A DNA stretch of 64,000 nucleotides from Incurvaria masculella (Eukaryota; Arthropoda; Insecta; Lepidoptera; Incurvariidae), in NCBI GenBank assembly GCA_946894095.1, contig OX335656.1, positions 2,991,001 through 3,055,000 on the forward strand, read 5' to 3'. Of this stretch, positions 33,710-44,737 are shown piece by piece. Below the pieces are notes generated by a model. The model was not told the DNA's origin. It worked only from the letters and a program-made list of their open reading frames with translations, and did no database searches. The position numbers were made by a program, and so were the translations under genes. Each line of letters opens with the position of its first letter. Position 1 is the first letter of the stretch.

Positions 33710-34555
33710 GGCGCCACCGCACTAAATCGTGGCTACGCTACCGTTGTACGGATGAGTTTCGGTCGCCCCTCCCGTTATTTCTTACTTGATGGCTGGTCGC
33801 ATCGCTCACTCTGAGGTGAAGTTCTGCCGACCTTAAAGTAATGTTAACGAGGTCCGTAGTGCAGTGGAAATAATGGCAAAAGCGTCCGTCCTTTGTACAT
33901 TTAATTTCTCACGTTCCTACTATTAGCTCAGTGGCAGGGTTAAAGAAGATTCATAATTTGATATTGGTATGGAATATCCGAGATTTATTCCTGTATTAAA
34001 ACATGAATGAATGGAAAAAAAATCCTAGCCGGGAATCGAACTAGTTTAGTTTGAGAAAAATAACGCAACCTGTATTAATGCACCAGTCAACAGTGTCGCT
34101 TATAAGCAACAAAAACCGTGAAGTAATGCTAGACGGTAAACTAAAGGAAAGTGTTGATTTTTAATAAACTAATAAATTTTTTTAAAGTATTCACTAATCA
34201 AATGAAATGAGAAATCACTAAGTGTATTTCCTCCTGTATTGTAAATTCCACATTGAATATCCAAAAACACTAGAATCAGCTCAGAGTTCTCCTTTACCAT
34301 CATCACGGCAAAAGTTCTTAATTTACACACTCTATGCAAACCCCCTTAAGAAGACGGGACTATTAGAAATGTATGATTAACTAATACTACCACAATTTGA
34401 AATGTCCACGATGGAATAATACATTGTCTTGGATGCCTGTCGCGTTGCTCAATGGGAACCGCAGCTAGGGCGATGATTCGCCACAATTCGAATCACCCAG
34501 CCCCCGTATTTCCCCGAGAGGATGAGTAACGACGCTCCAGAGGGCTCATCCCGCA
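33710..34555. other. Mostly unannotated; a tRNA-like relic near 34440
   Basis: 'gttgctcaatgggaacc' and 'aattcgaatcaccc' at about 34445-34502 loosely fit A and B boxes of a SINE head. The rest is A+T-rich without recognised content. Confidence 0.3.
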
Positions 34556-34559
34556 ACAC

Positions 34560-34860
34560 CTCGAGAGCGAGCGGAATCAAAAACTTAACCCGTCGCGCGC
34601 GCCGCCCGGAATACTGATGGCGTTTTTAAGATTCCACCGAAACGCGCGGCCTATTAACGCCTCACTGATCTCTTGGGGTTGGTCCGGGGCCGCACTCGGC
34701 AGCGGCGAGCGGGGCGAGGGCGACGCCAATTGCGATTTTAGAATTGCATGGAAGCTTCGTTGCTTAAACATACAGTACGCGACAGAGCAGGAGTGCGGAA
34801 GATATATGGGGTGACACGTGAATTCCTCCCGCGCCCCGCCATGCATAGTCGATTATTTCA
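34560..34860. other. GC-rich island
   Basis: CpG-dense (cgtcgcgcgcgccgcccgg, gcagcggcgagcggggcgag). Open frames appear on both strands simply from composition. It may be a regulatory island of a neighbouring gene outside the window. Confidence 0.35.
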
Positions 34861-34979
34861 GACCGAAGTTACCGATAAGTTCCAATCAAAGTTACATATT
34901 CTTTGCCATAGTGATGCGGCTTGAACTTGCCGGGCGTGTGTCAGTTTTGCTCGACATAGTTCAACACAGTTATTTTATT

Positions 34980-35140
34980 TATCAGTCAGCATGGTTGCGT
35001 CCACTGCTGGACATACGCCTCTCCAATTTTCCTCCAGTCCTCCCGGCCCTCGGCGGTGTGGAACCACTGTTTTCCGCCGACGCACTTGATAACGTCGTCC
35101 CATCTGGCGGGTGGTCTCCCCACGCTCTATTTTCCTGAGT
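34980..35140 (-). pseudogene. RTE-type LINE C-terminal fragment
   Basis: The minus strand reads GRPPARWDDVIKCVGGKQWF, then AEGREDWRKIGEAYVQQW, the conserved C-terminal end of the endonuclease-reverse transcriptase common in insects. Only about 50 codons remain. A longer relative is at 45445-45790. Confidence 0.75.
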
Positions 35141-35236
35141 TCCTCCGTTTCCGTAATAGGTAGACAGCTGTAATTTTCACAGAGTATGTATTTATTTTGC
35201 CGCTATAACAACAAATAGATAAAATAATAAAAAATG
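35141..35236 (+). repeat. G1 repeat fragment
   Basis: The middle section only: 'taataggtagacagctg', 'attttcacagagt', 'ttttgccgctataacaac'. Both ends are missing. It abuts the RTE fragment directly. Confidence 0.7.
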
Positions 35237-36365
35237 AGTTCAATCTTCAAAAATAAGTGCAGGAAGGTACTTATTGTTACCGTTAGGTGTTTGTATTACG
35301 TGTTTTAATACGACTTCGAATGAACCAACGGGCAAACGTCAAGTAATTCACAGTCGACTACGTGAGTTATTGAGACATATAATAAACATGTGTACTAAAG
35401 ACAAGCAAAACCGTGGTATTAAAAAAAATCCGTGGAACATGTAATGAACAGAGTTGCCTATTACGTTGTTTTCCTCTTGACTTAAATGTATCTACTTGTA
35501 TGATTACAAATAAAAAACACTGATATTGTTAAAGTATTATGTTTATGGACAAATATTGACACAGAATCACCACTAAACACATCGCTAGCGAATCCCTTTA
35601 ACCCGCATTGCTAGATAAATTTAGTTTAATCGAAGCCTACTCTAGCAACTACACAAATATTATATGTTAGTTACTAACGGAACATTTCATTTATGCCATA
35701 CACTGTATACTTTACAGTTATACGAATGTTATAACTTATTTTACACATTAAATTATTTTCTTCCAATATTTTTGACAAAAAACTTCTTCAGCGCTGACAC
35801 GCCGCTTTCAAGTGTGACCTTGCGGCAGGGGGCAGCACACACGCTACGAATCCACGGTGTATTGTGAAAGACAAACAGAGGGACTGTAAGGCGAATACGA
35901 ACGTCATTTTTTATCGCAATGGATCGGTCAAGCCTCCATCATGGGCTTTTAAGGTGTATGTTGAGGAATATGCCGTCTATTATTTTCTAATATTGCTACA
36001 GTTATTTATCTCGGACACAATAGGGAATGCCTTATGGAGTCCTTATTTGGGGCGAGTCGTTACGCTATCAGTTCCCCATACTACGGGCGATAGCTGTTTC
36101 CATGCTCTTAATGTTTTACTAGGTTTTTAAAATTTTGGATTCTAAAATATATGAAAGAAATCTATGTTTGCTTGTTTGCATTTTTTAAATAAACCTTTTA
36201 GATTGGTAAATATTGGCTAATACAAATTGGAAAAAAGTAGTCTTTTTTTTACGTTTTACAAAAAAAATACAGATATTTACAAAAAAACCAAAACATACGG
36301 ACACGGACATAGAATGGAGCTTTCTCAAGTGATATAAAAATCTGATTAAAATCTGACAACGTAGG
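35237..36365. other. No recognised gene
   Basis: A+T-rich. Plus-strand frames at 35664-35867 and 35864-36130 are adjacent but unrelated to anything I know and hydrophobic through base composition. Confidence 0.4.
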
Positions 36366-36440
36366 GAAATGTTAGGGCCTGGAAGACGATTTCGTTGTTG
36401 CCTTGGCCAATGGACAAAGAAAGCATTTCTTAAAATTTTG
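36366..36440 (-). repeat. Short repeat shared with 33265-33305
   Basis: 'ggccaatggacaaa' followed by 'gaaagcatttcttaaaa' is the inverse of 'ttttaagaaatgcatgattt' with 'gtccattggcc' at 33270-33300. Confidence 0.45.
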
Positions 36441-36884
36441 TAGTAACTAGTGGCAACTTATTTTAATTCGTCGGACCCCAATACGGGCAGAGCCCCGGGA
36501 ATTTGCAGTGAAATATAGGAATGTTTAAACATTACTTCATTCATTCTAATTTCAAGTAGAGTTCCGAACCCAGAATGCAGAAGAACGCAGCAGTTGTGTT
36601 TTATATTTAGACCAAATATAATCGATAATATAAACTTGTTCATCACAGGGAACTGTAGATATAGGTTTTTGAAACTGGTAGATTAACCTTGCGAAACCTT
36701 AATATAAAAAAAAAAAATGTTACGTCAGGAGAAAACTCAAGCAACGAAATTTCTATCTCTATTATCATCCTGATGCACGAAAGAGAAGAATCATGCGTAA
36801 ATTCATCAATATCAACGCAAATGTTGTTTATAAATTTAAAAACCTTTTGGATACTGACTTAAACAATTTGTTAAAGAATACCTA
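36441..36884. other. No recognised feature
   Basis: A+T-rich, with a poly-A run near 36708. The 62-codon minus frame at 36458-36646 is anonymous. Confidence 0.4.
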
Positions 36885-36885
36885 G

Positions 36886-36975
36886 CCGGCCGGCATGGTT
36901 TTCGCTGCCCACTTAAAAGTTTGAAAGCTCATAGGCGTCGTCGGACACCTTAAGAGTTCTGGCGTACGCCAAAAC
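36886..36975 (-). repeat. Q segment (Helitron-internal sequence), fragment
   Basis: The inverse of the Helitron stretch at 60756-60802: gccggcat, 'ggttttcgctgccc', 'aaagtttgaaagctcatagg'. A related fragment is at 44740-44850. Confidence 0.5.
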
Positions 36976-37089
36976 TGACATTCTTAGATTGCAAGGAAGT
37001 GGCTAAGTCAGCTACTATCAGGACAAAAAATCTTACAAACATGAAAGTGATAAACATACTTGAACATGATTTAGACACGGCAGCCTCGG

Positions 37090-37440
37090 CTGCCTGTCTG
37101 AAATAAAAGAAATATTTTTTTTAATGATAATGCCTTCTTATTTTGGGTATTCCCCTTTAGGTAAAATACTTGTATTATCAGTTTCTTACCTCACCCCGTG
37201 TTACACCCGAACTTATCCCCGTTTCGTTCACCGCAAGCGTCCTATTACCCCGAGGTGTTGCGGCGACATTCTGTTTGAGTTGGAGCGTCGAGACGCGAGA
37301 GCGGGATCGGCTCACGTCCTGCCGCCGATCCCGAGCGACATACGAAACTACGTACTAAATACGAGACGCGCTAAACCCACGGTTTAGCAACAAGGCGTGA
37401 TGCCCGTGAACGGGTGCGCTTGCGGGCACAGTCTTTGCAA
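37090..37440. other. GC-rich island
   Basis: A CpG-rich core at about 37210-37430 with no consistent frame; two plus-strand frames overlap it in different phases. Possibly regulatory. Confidence 0.3.
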
Positions 37441-37611
37441 ATTAAGCTGATGTAAGTCAAGTCAACAGATACGGCATGATTAACGGGAATTCACATTAAT
37501 TCACCGTGCTTTTAAGCTTTGTTTTTCTCCTATCATCAATGATAAATACTACCTATTAATATTTAAAACAATAAGACTTATTGGAATGTGAAATGTATGT
37601 ATGTATGAAAA

Positions 37612-37696
37612 TGTATACAGCAGGTGGCGAAATTGGAAGACGCAATACCCGCGAATTGTATGTTTTTCTGGTTCTGGTCCAGCCATGCAGTATATT
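37612..37696 (+). repeat. tRNA-Leu-like repeat, copy 1
   Basis: It reads 'caggtggcgaaattggaaga', 'cgcaatacccgcgaattgta' and a T-arm-like 'ctggttctggtccag'. The layout is that of a tRNA with a long-D-arm 'ggcg-aattgg-agacgc' head, as in bacterial or organellar tRNA-Leu. The outer arms 'tatacagcagg' and 'catgcagtata' can pair. The T-loop is altered (ttctggt) and the copy is probably not a working tRNA. Confidence 0.55.
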
Positions 37697-37804
37697 CGTA
37701 AAGTAGTTCTTTTTACAGGGCTCTTTCTTCGTTTATACATACATACATATCACATTCCTTCGAATAAGCGACATACCTGCTTAGCACGATAAAGTATATT
37801 AAAA

Positions 37805-37975
37805 AATGTTATGGCTTTTCACGCGGCGGGTGGAGACATTCTCCGACGTTTCGAGCTAATCATTCAGCCCGTTGTCAAAGAGGCATCCGCCACGTTCTCT
37901 TCCCGCCGCGTGAAACGCCGTAACATTTTTCAAACATGTCTAACGACCGCGGTAAACTCAAATGTATCAAAAGTA
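37805..37975. mobile_element. Fold-back element, internally deleted copy
   Basis: The left arm 'atggcttttcacgcggcggg' and the right end 'cccgccgcgtgaaacgccgt' are inverted. The left half matches 63238-63320 closely, but most of the right arm is missing. The flanking segment 'taacgaccgcggtaaactc' is also shared with 63431-63449, so the repeat extends past the fold-back. Confidence 0.75.
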
Positions 37976-38084
37976 TATTTACTTAATGAAATGTAGATAC
38001 ATCACAAAAGGGTACCAATAACTCGTGTGTCTGTATAGAGTGGCAAGCATTTTTCTAGACATATGTTTCAAACATTTCTAGCTA

Positions 38085-38200
38085 CCTTTCTTGCCAGTTC
38101 TTCGCTTTGATTGTTTGAACTGGCTAATAATAAAATATAACAAATCCGAGTGCAGTATACTTCCTATGGAACATGAACAAACAATTAAGGACACTCATAT
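38085..38200 (+). mobile_element. L3 LINE 3' end
   Basis: 'ttgccagttcttcgctttg' pairs with 'gaactggctaa' downstream (hairpin), then 'acaaatccgagtgcagtata'. The same block is at 47690, and inverted at 49680, 55440 and 59488. Confidence 0.65.
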
Positions 38201-38249
38201 ATCCTTACCTATTGTCGTTTCTCATTTTCATTGGCGTTCCATGATCGTA

Positions 38250-38412
38250 TGGATCCCGCACACGAGTCGAGTGCGCGGGTTCCGAACTACTCGATGCAGA
38301 AGTGGAGACGGCGGCCGCGGTACGAGGGCGCCATATTCGGCCCCGGTCCGCGCCGACGAACGGGGCCAAACGGGGACCGACCGAGCCTAGTGTGGGCTCA
38401 CTCGGCGAAATA
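38250..38412. other. GC-rich island
   Basis: Very CpG-rich (ggcggccgcggtacgagggc, cgccatattcggccccgg). Frames on the plus strand in two phases are compositional. Candidate regulatory island. Confidence 0.3.
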
Positions 38413-38638
38413 ATAAGAAGCAGCTGCGGACGCTACGCCAATACCAAGTTTTGAATGTTTGAGGGCAGTTTCGAGTTGTTTGTACTGGGGAAAGTGGCGT
38501 GGAGGTTGTTGGGAATGTGATTAATCGGGTATCTGAAAGTAACGTTATAAGCAATCCGGAGCGTAGTGGCTACTTACCACAGAATTGGGAGGATGGAAGA
38601 AGAGGCCAGAAATGCGCAGCCTCTACATACTCACCTCC

Positions 38639-38795
38639 TTTTTAGGGTTCCGTGCCCAAAGGGTACCTACGGAACCCTATTACTAAGCCTCCGCTGTCCG
38701 TCCGTCCGTCCGTTCAGGTGGGAATCTGAAATGTTCACAGAGTTTATATTTATTTTGCCGCTATAACAACACATAGGTATAATTTTAAAATAATA
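38639..38795 (+). repeat. G1 repeat, 3'-truncated
   Basis: 'tttagggttccgtgccc', ACGGAACCCT, gtccgtccgtccgtccg, then 'ttttgccgctataacaac'. The distal ggccgg end is absent. Confidence 0.8.
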
Positions 38796-39010
38796 AAAAA
38801 TAATAAATAAATACAAAATTTATTTTTCGAGTTTTTGCAAAATTCGAACCAAAAGTTGTTTACAGTGATATACAGCATCAATTCTGTAAATTTTATCCCG
38901 CTCTAAAAAGAGATCCCTGAACATTATATACTGAAATTGCCCTAAATTTATCGAGAAATACCTGCTTGGAAATACGGTAGGACGAGAGATCCATTAACAA
39001 TAGATTTTGT
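38796..39010. other. No recognised feature
   Basis: A+T-rich spacer between G1 and the S2 SINE. Confidence 0.4.
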
Positions 39011-39364
39011 CAGCCTCAATGGCCCAGTGGCGCGACACTTCGGCGATCGCTCTCCGAAGTTAAGCAACGCTGGGTCCGGTCTGGTCTTGGACGGGTGACC
39101 ATTCGACCGTTGAGAGAGGCTGGCCGTGGTTCGGATTACACGTTAAACTGTAGGTCCCCTTCCTTACTTACTAGATGGTAGGGTTAATCCCGCCCGGGTT
39201 GGTACCATCGCATTGGATGAACGATGGTCGAAGCGGCAATGAAAAATTGTCCGTGTTTTCCATCCAGTTCAATGTAGCCGTGCAATATAAGGAAGGTCCT
39301 GGCATGGCACCTAGCTCCCATGTGGTGTGTTGGGCTAATACATGTCCAGTCACATAAAAAAAAA
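39011..39364 (+). repeat. SINE S2 (5S rRNA-headed), copy 2
   Basis: Head and body run in the same order as 32530-32918, with 'ccgaagttaagcaacgctgg' and 'cttggacgggtgacc'. It is slightly shorter at the tail (a deletion of about 25 bp within the tattagcc region) and ends in an A run. The two copies are close in sequence, which points to a recently active family. Confidence 0.85.
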
Positions 39365-40099
39365 CACATTGGAACGCCATGGATTTTTTTATACCCTCTT
39401 TTATTCAACCTCTCTAGCTTTTGATAGAAAACACATGACCGCCTGGAGACCCCATTCTTCTCATTTCTATCACAGTTCTTGAGATGTCTAATCAGCAGTG
39501 ATTATTCCTTTCAGAAAAATCGGAAAAAGAACCCCGAACAATTCTCTGCATTTCTCCGCTCACAAAGCGGATCGCTATCAATTTTTTCTATCGATGTCCC
39601 CGCGGTACTCCCCGAGTGCATTCGATATAATCTCTCAGGGAAATGCTCAATCATGTTTATCGTCGAGCTGGGGCGTCGAAGAATCCGGGGGACTTATGAT
39701 TTAGCGTGTCTTGTTGCGGCGACGTTTTTATGGGTTCCGAGATTCGTAATTTATTAAAAGTGGAACGAGGACGGGATAGGTCCGGGAGGGGAGAGGGTGT
39801 GCTAAGCGATATAGCTGAGAGTAGCGCAGTTTGTATAAAAACAGAAGAAAGAAAACTTCCCTCTTTGTTTGAATTTGGGGGGCTAGTTTTCCTTGTTCGG
39901 TGGGAAATTTGGTTTTGCGTGTTTTTATAACTTCAGCAAAGTAATACGCACGCGTATATGTCGACTTCATATACGTTTTGTGGTAGTTTATCAAATGTGG
40001 AAATCGTTGACGTGGGGAAAGATTGGAAATGGTGAACAGGATATGGATACGAAGAACGAGCGTAGATATTTTTTTTTATCTGAAACGTTATATTTTAGG
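39365..40099. other. GC-balanced block, no gene called
   Basis: Overlapping plus frames at 39479-39757, 39498-39704, 39706-39930 and 39893-40108 are in different phases and none shows family features. 39530-39730 is of island-like composition. Confidence 0.35.
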
Positions 40100-41130
40100 A
40101 AACATTAAAAACATTTAGCAGTAAGAGAAGTTGGAGATATTTGTGTGAGTTACTTTTCGCTTTTACTCATTAGCCTCCTGTTAGATGCAACTAACTTTAA
40201 CTTGGGGAGGTGATTCTATCTTTTTTTATTTTTTTTATTTAGGTTCATCAACAAGAACACCACTCAAACATACATAGAAAATACAGATAGAGGATAAAAG
40301 ACTGAGCGTATTCTTAATTATAGACGAACACAACATTCACTACAAATTGATGCCTAACCTAGAACAATATCTTGGCTTGGTAATTTTGGAGTCAAAGATA
40401 GGCCACTTTTCCTCTTTCGAAATGTTTTCGTCAGTGTTTATTTGCTATTATCGCGGACCTTTAGCAATAAGGGAAGTTACGGATATTTTTGATAATTACC
40501 TTTCGCTTTTACTAATTAGCCTATTGTCAGATGCAACTAACTTTATCTTGGGGTGATGATTATATCGTGGTGATTCTGGTCGAAATGTTCTGGTCGGTGT
40601 TTATTTGTGCTTGTCTTGGAACCTTTGGGAATAAGAGAATTTACAGATATTTTTGTGAGTTACCTTTCGCGTTACTTATAGCCTTCTGTCAGATGCAACT
40701 AACTTTAACTTGGGGAGGTGATTCTATCTTGGTGATTATGGATCCAAAGATAGGCCAGTTTTCCTACTTCAAAACGTTAAGAAATGTTCTGGCTGGTGTT
40801 TATTTTTGATTGTCGTGGAACCATTGGGAATGAGAGAAGTTACAGATATTTTTGTGAGTTACCTTACGCGTTACTAATAGCCTTCTGTCAGATGCAACTA
40901 GTTTAATTTGGGGAGGTGATTCTATCTTGGTGATTATGGATCCAAAGATAGGCCACTTTTCCTACTCCAAAATCTTAAGAAATGTTCTAGTCGGTGTTTG
41001 TTTGTGTTTGTCGTGGAATCTTTAAAAATAAGATAAGTTATATTTGTGAGTTACTTATTAGCCTCCTGCCAGATGCAACGATATTTAGCTTAGGAAGGTG
41101 ATTCTCTCGTGTTCATTCTAAAAGTAAGGA
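40100..41130. repeat. Degenerate tandem array, ~160-200-bp unit
   Basis: 'agatgcaact' recurs near 40183, 40529, 40691, 40890 and 41071, each preceded by 'gtgagttac' or 'aattac' and 'tagcct', and in most units followed by 'ttggggaggtgattctat'. Spacings of 162, 199 and 181 bp define the unit. The first interval is 346 bp and holds an unrelated A/T-rich insert at about 40217-40345. Plus frames across the array are repeat products. Confidence 0.85.
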
Positions 41131-42021
41131 TAGGCCAATTTTTCTGCTGAAAAATCATGCAAAATGTTCAAGTCCGTGGTATTTTTTTCCTGCTCTCCAG
41201 TTTGACGGCTCGACCCCGGGACGGTCATTCACCAAAATGCAATTAAACTTCAACTTCATTAAGGAAAATCCCTCATTTCCTGGCGACCTACGTAATGGAG
41301 CCGCCGCCATATTGTTCTGTCCTCTTTGTGTTATTTCTTAATGGGTCGGTGCCATTTTTGGGCACATTTCAAGTATTCTCCATGCTCTCTCTCTTGTAAA
41401 TTGGGTTTGCTTTGGTTAATAAAAGTTAATTAAAACATTTTTAATTATTGTTTTGTTTACCTACCTTATTATTGATTTAACATGAACAAGTTTTTATTTT
41501 GTCGCTTTCTTTTCTGAAACTGACTTAAAATTATGAACATAGCGCAGCATTGGATGACAATAATTAATCTAAACGGATAGTTTCAAAACGGACTAATTTC
41601 TCGAAATAAAAAAGTGGGGTGTAATAGATACATAATAGCAAATGTAGAGAGCGGCCGTCGATGAAGTACTGCGTCCCTATTACGTTCTCGTGGCTGCTTG
41701 TGCACGGCACTTACAATCACTCCCGCTTTGTAAATCTGTGTCATCATTCTTTCGGCATTCGTCGAAAAACCTTAAACTAAAAATAACCTTAAACTTAAAT
41801 TTATGGGGACCGCGAACAAAAACATCGGTTATAATATATATATTTTTTAAATGGTTTAGTTTCCGATACAGATACACCCTCTCAAGGCGCAGTTATTGAA
41901 ATGGTCACCTGTTGTTAAATCTTAAAATGAATCGTTACTGTTTCAAATTCCCTTTATTTTTACCGCATCAACAAAACCTCTATGGCGATCGGTCCAAAAC
42001 TGCCACCGCTCATACGTTTAG
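41131..42021. other. No recognised gene; mixed composition
   Basis: 41220-41400 is GC-balanced (includes 'ggagccgccgccatattg'), the rest A+T-rich. Frames of 65 to 69 codons on both strands around 41690-41890 overlap and cannot both be real; neither is recognisable. Confidence 0.35.
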
Positions 42022-42430
42022 AGCAGCTCGTAGCCTAGTGGCGCGGGGACTGGCCTAGCGTACCAGAGACCTGGGTTCAATACCGACATGCACCACTGTC
42101 TTTCTCTTTCCGAGTTCGATAAGTGCATTTCGTCACGAATGCGAGCTGCTCCATGGTTCGGAATCCATGTAAAACTGTAGGTCCCCTTCCCCTACTAGGT
42201 GGTAGGGTTTATGCCCGCCCGGGTTGGTACCATCGCATTGGATGAAAAGATGGTCGAAGCGGCAATGAAAAATTGTCCGTGTTTTCCATCCAGTTCAATG
42301 TAGACGTGCTCATAAAGGGAAGGTCCTGGCATGGCACCAAATTCCTTCGGGAATGAGGTGTATTGGGCTAATATCATAACGGTGGTTGTGTGGTATTAGC
42401 CATCCATGTCAGGTCGCATAAAAAAAAAAC
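42022..42430 (+). repeat. SINE S1, nearly complete
   Basis: The tRNA-like head is intact: 'tagcctagtggcgcgggga' (A box) and 'gggttcaatacc' (B box). The body matches 1-390 and the S2 copies from 'tggttcgga' onward, ending 'tattagccatccatgtcagg' and an A run. This is the reference copy for the family in this window. Confidence 0.88.
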
Positions 42431-42945
42431 CTTCACAGCAAGCCCGCACCGCGCTCGCAGTCATAACGCGAAACTGCCAATATCATTTCGTCGCGTCCGA
42501 ACATAAGCCGGTACGAAGGTGGCCAAAACCATTCCTGCGAACTTGCCCGCGCATCGACTATTCGTCCGGTCTAGACAATGCAGGCAAACCCGACCACCGT
42601 AGACAGTATAGCTTGGCCGAGTGCCAAATGCGGACAGCAGAACGACTAACCGCCCTCGGGGAGACACACAACCGCCGTCCGCTCCCCAAATTATTCCGAA
42701 CTCTACCCCCTCGTGTTAAACCCTTATTTCCTTTGTCCATTCGCCGTTGAAAAAACGTATTGCCACCAAAGCGGGCGGCCATTGTCGTTGGGGGCTCGAT
42801 ATTTTGGGGCGTGTGTCAGCCCTATCGGACCTTATGGCCGGGGTATAAAGGCTGTAATGCCGCATGGTGGCAGGATGTGTCGGGCGGAGGATCGCTTTAT
42901 CGGCTGGCTTTGTTGGTACACATCTCTGGGGGATTGGTGCAGGTG
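42431..42945 (+). promoter_or_regulatory. GC-rich island with a TATA box, candidate promoter
   Basis: About 500 bp of balanced to GC-rich, CpG-containing sequence. 'ggggtataaaggc' gives TATAAAG at 42844-42850. About 30 bp on would be the start site, and CAG|GTGATAA at about 42938-42947 fits a splice donor. That could be a first exon of a plus-strand gene continuing beyond. Overlapping frames on both strands show composition rather than coding. No downstream exon was recognised. Confidence 0.25.
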
Positions 42946-43009
42946 ATAAAAAATTACTTTTAAAATTGAGACTACCTCTTCTCAATTATTTATTTTATTT
43001 TAAAACCAA

Positions 43010-43242
43010 TCCTTACTAAAATTACAAATTCGAAAGCAATTGTCTGTTGCGTTTGACTCCCAAACCGTTATAACAATTTTGATGATTTTTGATATAGAGT
43101 CTGGACCTTGGGAAAAGACATAGGCTACCATTTGTGGCGAAAATTAAACTCACAGGGGGTCAAGTTTGTAAGGGGAGCTCATATATCATAAAATGTTAGG
43201 TTAGGTTACATTGACCCGAGCGGAGCCAGGTACCTCAGCTGG
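43010..43242 (+). mobile_element. Small non-autonomous Helitron, 233 bp
   Basis: It starts A|TCCTTACTAAAATTACAAA and ends in the hairpin region 'acccgagcggagccaggt', then 'acctcag' and CTGG|T. TC at the 5' end, CTRR at the 3' end about 10 nt after a hairpin, and insertion between A and T are the Helitron hallmarks. No replicase-helicase is present. The start resembles those at 60569 and 61531. Confidence 0.75.
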
Positions 43243-43808
43243 TGAAATGAAATGAAATGAAAATGAAAAATGGAAATGAAAATATTATTTCTTGATTACA
43301 ACTATTACATAGTATGCAAAGGCGAGCTTATTGCCAAAGGCAATCTCTAACTGCTGACCTTAATATTAGAAAATATATTTATGTATATATTTATAAAACT
43401 AAGCACCATAATCACTAGTGTGTTAAACATAAATAGGATAAATGGTGTTTACTTATGACCGGTTTCTTTCAGCTGAATTAAAAATCGCTGCAAAATATTG
43501 GCCTGAAAAATAGATTAGGTACTCGTTGTGCATATTTAAACCAAGATCGATCTAAAATTGAACCATTCTTTATGAAAACATATTTTGGTTACTAAAAACT
43601 AGCAAAATGTCTTCACGCTTTTTCTCTGTTAGGTAAACTAAATGTATTAAATATTTTTTACTATTGGAATTTTCTAATGTTAAAATTTTCTGAAGAATGA
43701 TTTTACTCATAAGGCAATACATAGTCCAATTCGAAGTATTGTAATAATATTTTATGAAAACCAAGTATACGTTGTATGTATTGCGTAGTCATCTGCGTAG
43801 TCATTACA
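43243..43808. other. GAAAT-rich run, then A+T-rich DNA
   Basis: A 'gaaatgaaatgaaatg' run (43244-43285) follows the Helitron and may be a LINE tail or microsatellite. The remainder shows nothing I recognise. Confidence 0.4.
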
Positions 43809-43857
43809 TAATAGGCGGCAGTGGATAACGGAATACGTTATCCACTGCCGCCTATTA
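43809..43857. repeat. Perfect 22-bp inverted repeat (hairpin)
   Basis: Arms 43809-43830 and 43836-43857 are exactly complementary over 22 bp with a 5-bp loop (gaata). The arm core is GGCGGCAGTGGATAACG. It is G+C-richer than its surroundings. It may be a minimal fold-back element or an RNA hairpin. Confidence 0.9.
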
Positions 43858-44734
43858 ATAAAGTGATTTACTGGCGATCCATACAATTATATGTGTCAAT
43901 ATCTTATTCGGTGGCTCTTCTCTCTTACTTTTCTCGTCACTGTCGTGTTCTTCTCCTATTCTGGTTGACTTGTCGCTAAACTCACTTGGTTTTTATTTCG
44001 TTGTGTTTTGTTCTCTGATTGACATATTTTTAAATAGTATTGTTTAATTTGTCATAATTTATTATATACTCTTTTTTCTCTATCTTTCGTATTGTTTAGG
44101 TAGTCGTGTAAATCGGTGCACTACACAGCATGACTTCAATTTTATAGGATAAAAACGTGCGTTTATCAAAAGAGTATTTAGAAAAAAAATGTCTTTTCTT
44201 TTTAAAACGTTTGAATGTAGGATACGAGAAATCTAGAGTAAAACGTACGGACGCTTACATTTGTTGACTGAACTTGGATATAATGTATGGTGATCTAACA
44301 TCTCTGCTTACCCCTCCAACTTCCACATGCAAGTTGTGTCAAGACTAACAGACAAGCGAAGTATCGGCTCGAATCAACGCATTTACTTGAAACGGGTAGA
44401 TTTAATATTTTTTTATTTATGTACTCTTTAATACATACATGTCAAGGGCTAAAAAGCAATATCTTTCAACTAACCCTACCCAAAAAGAAAGTGTTTAGAG
44501 TAGTAGAAATTAAAGATTGAATTTTTTTTTAAATCTATTAAAAAACGAGACTAAAAAAAAATACTTATAAACAAAAAAACAGACACACACACACACATAC
44601 ACAACTATAGTAAATTTTCGAAACAATTTCGCGATTTACGGGCGCGAGTCTAGCTAATTAGAATACGATTAGCTAGACGAGGTATTTCCCCCAAAATACA
44701 ACCTAGGGCCTTTCCAACAAGGTGAGAATAATGA
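43858..44734. other. A+T-rich, no gene; small hairpin at 44649-44677
   Basis: 10-bp arms TCTAGCTAAT and ATTAGCTAGA with a 9-bp loop. A short CA microsatellite is at about 44581-44597. Otherwise nothing recognised. Confidence 0.45.
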
Positions 44735-44737
44735 TCT

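Noticed and set aside
42406..42985. Several 68-114-codon genes on both strands
   Set aside because: Overlapping frames in all phases are produced by GC-rich composition; none has recognisable motifs.
43195..43208. Telomeric TTAGG repeat
   Set aside because: Only two ttagg units; also seen as a single short run near 13471. No array.
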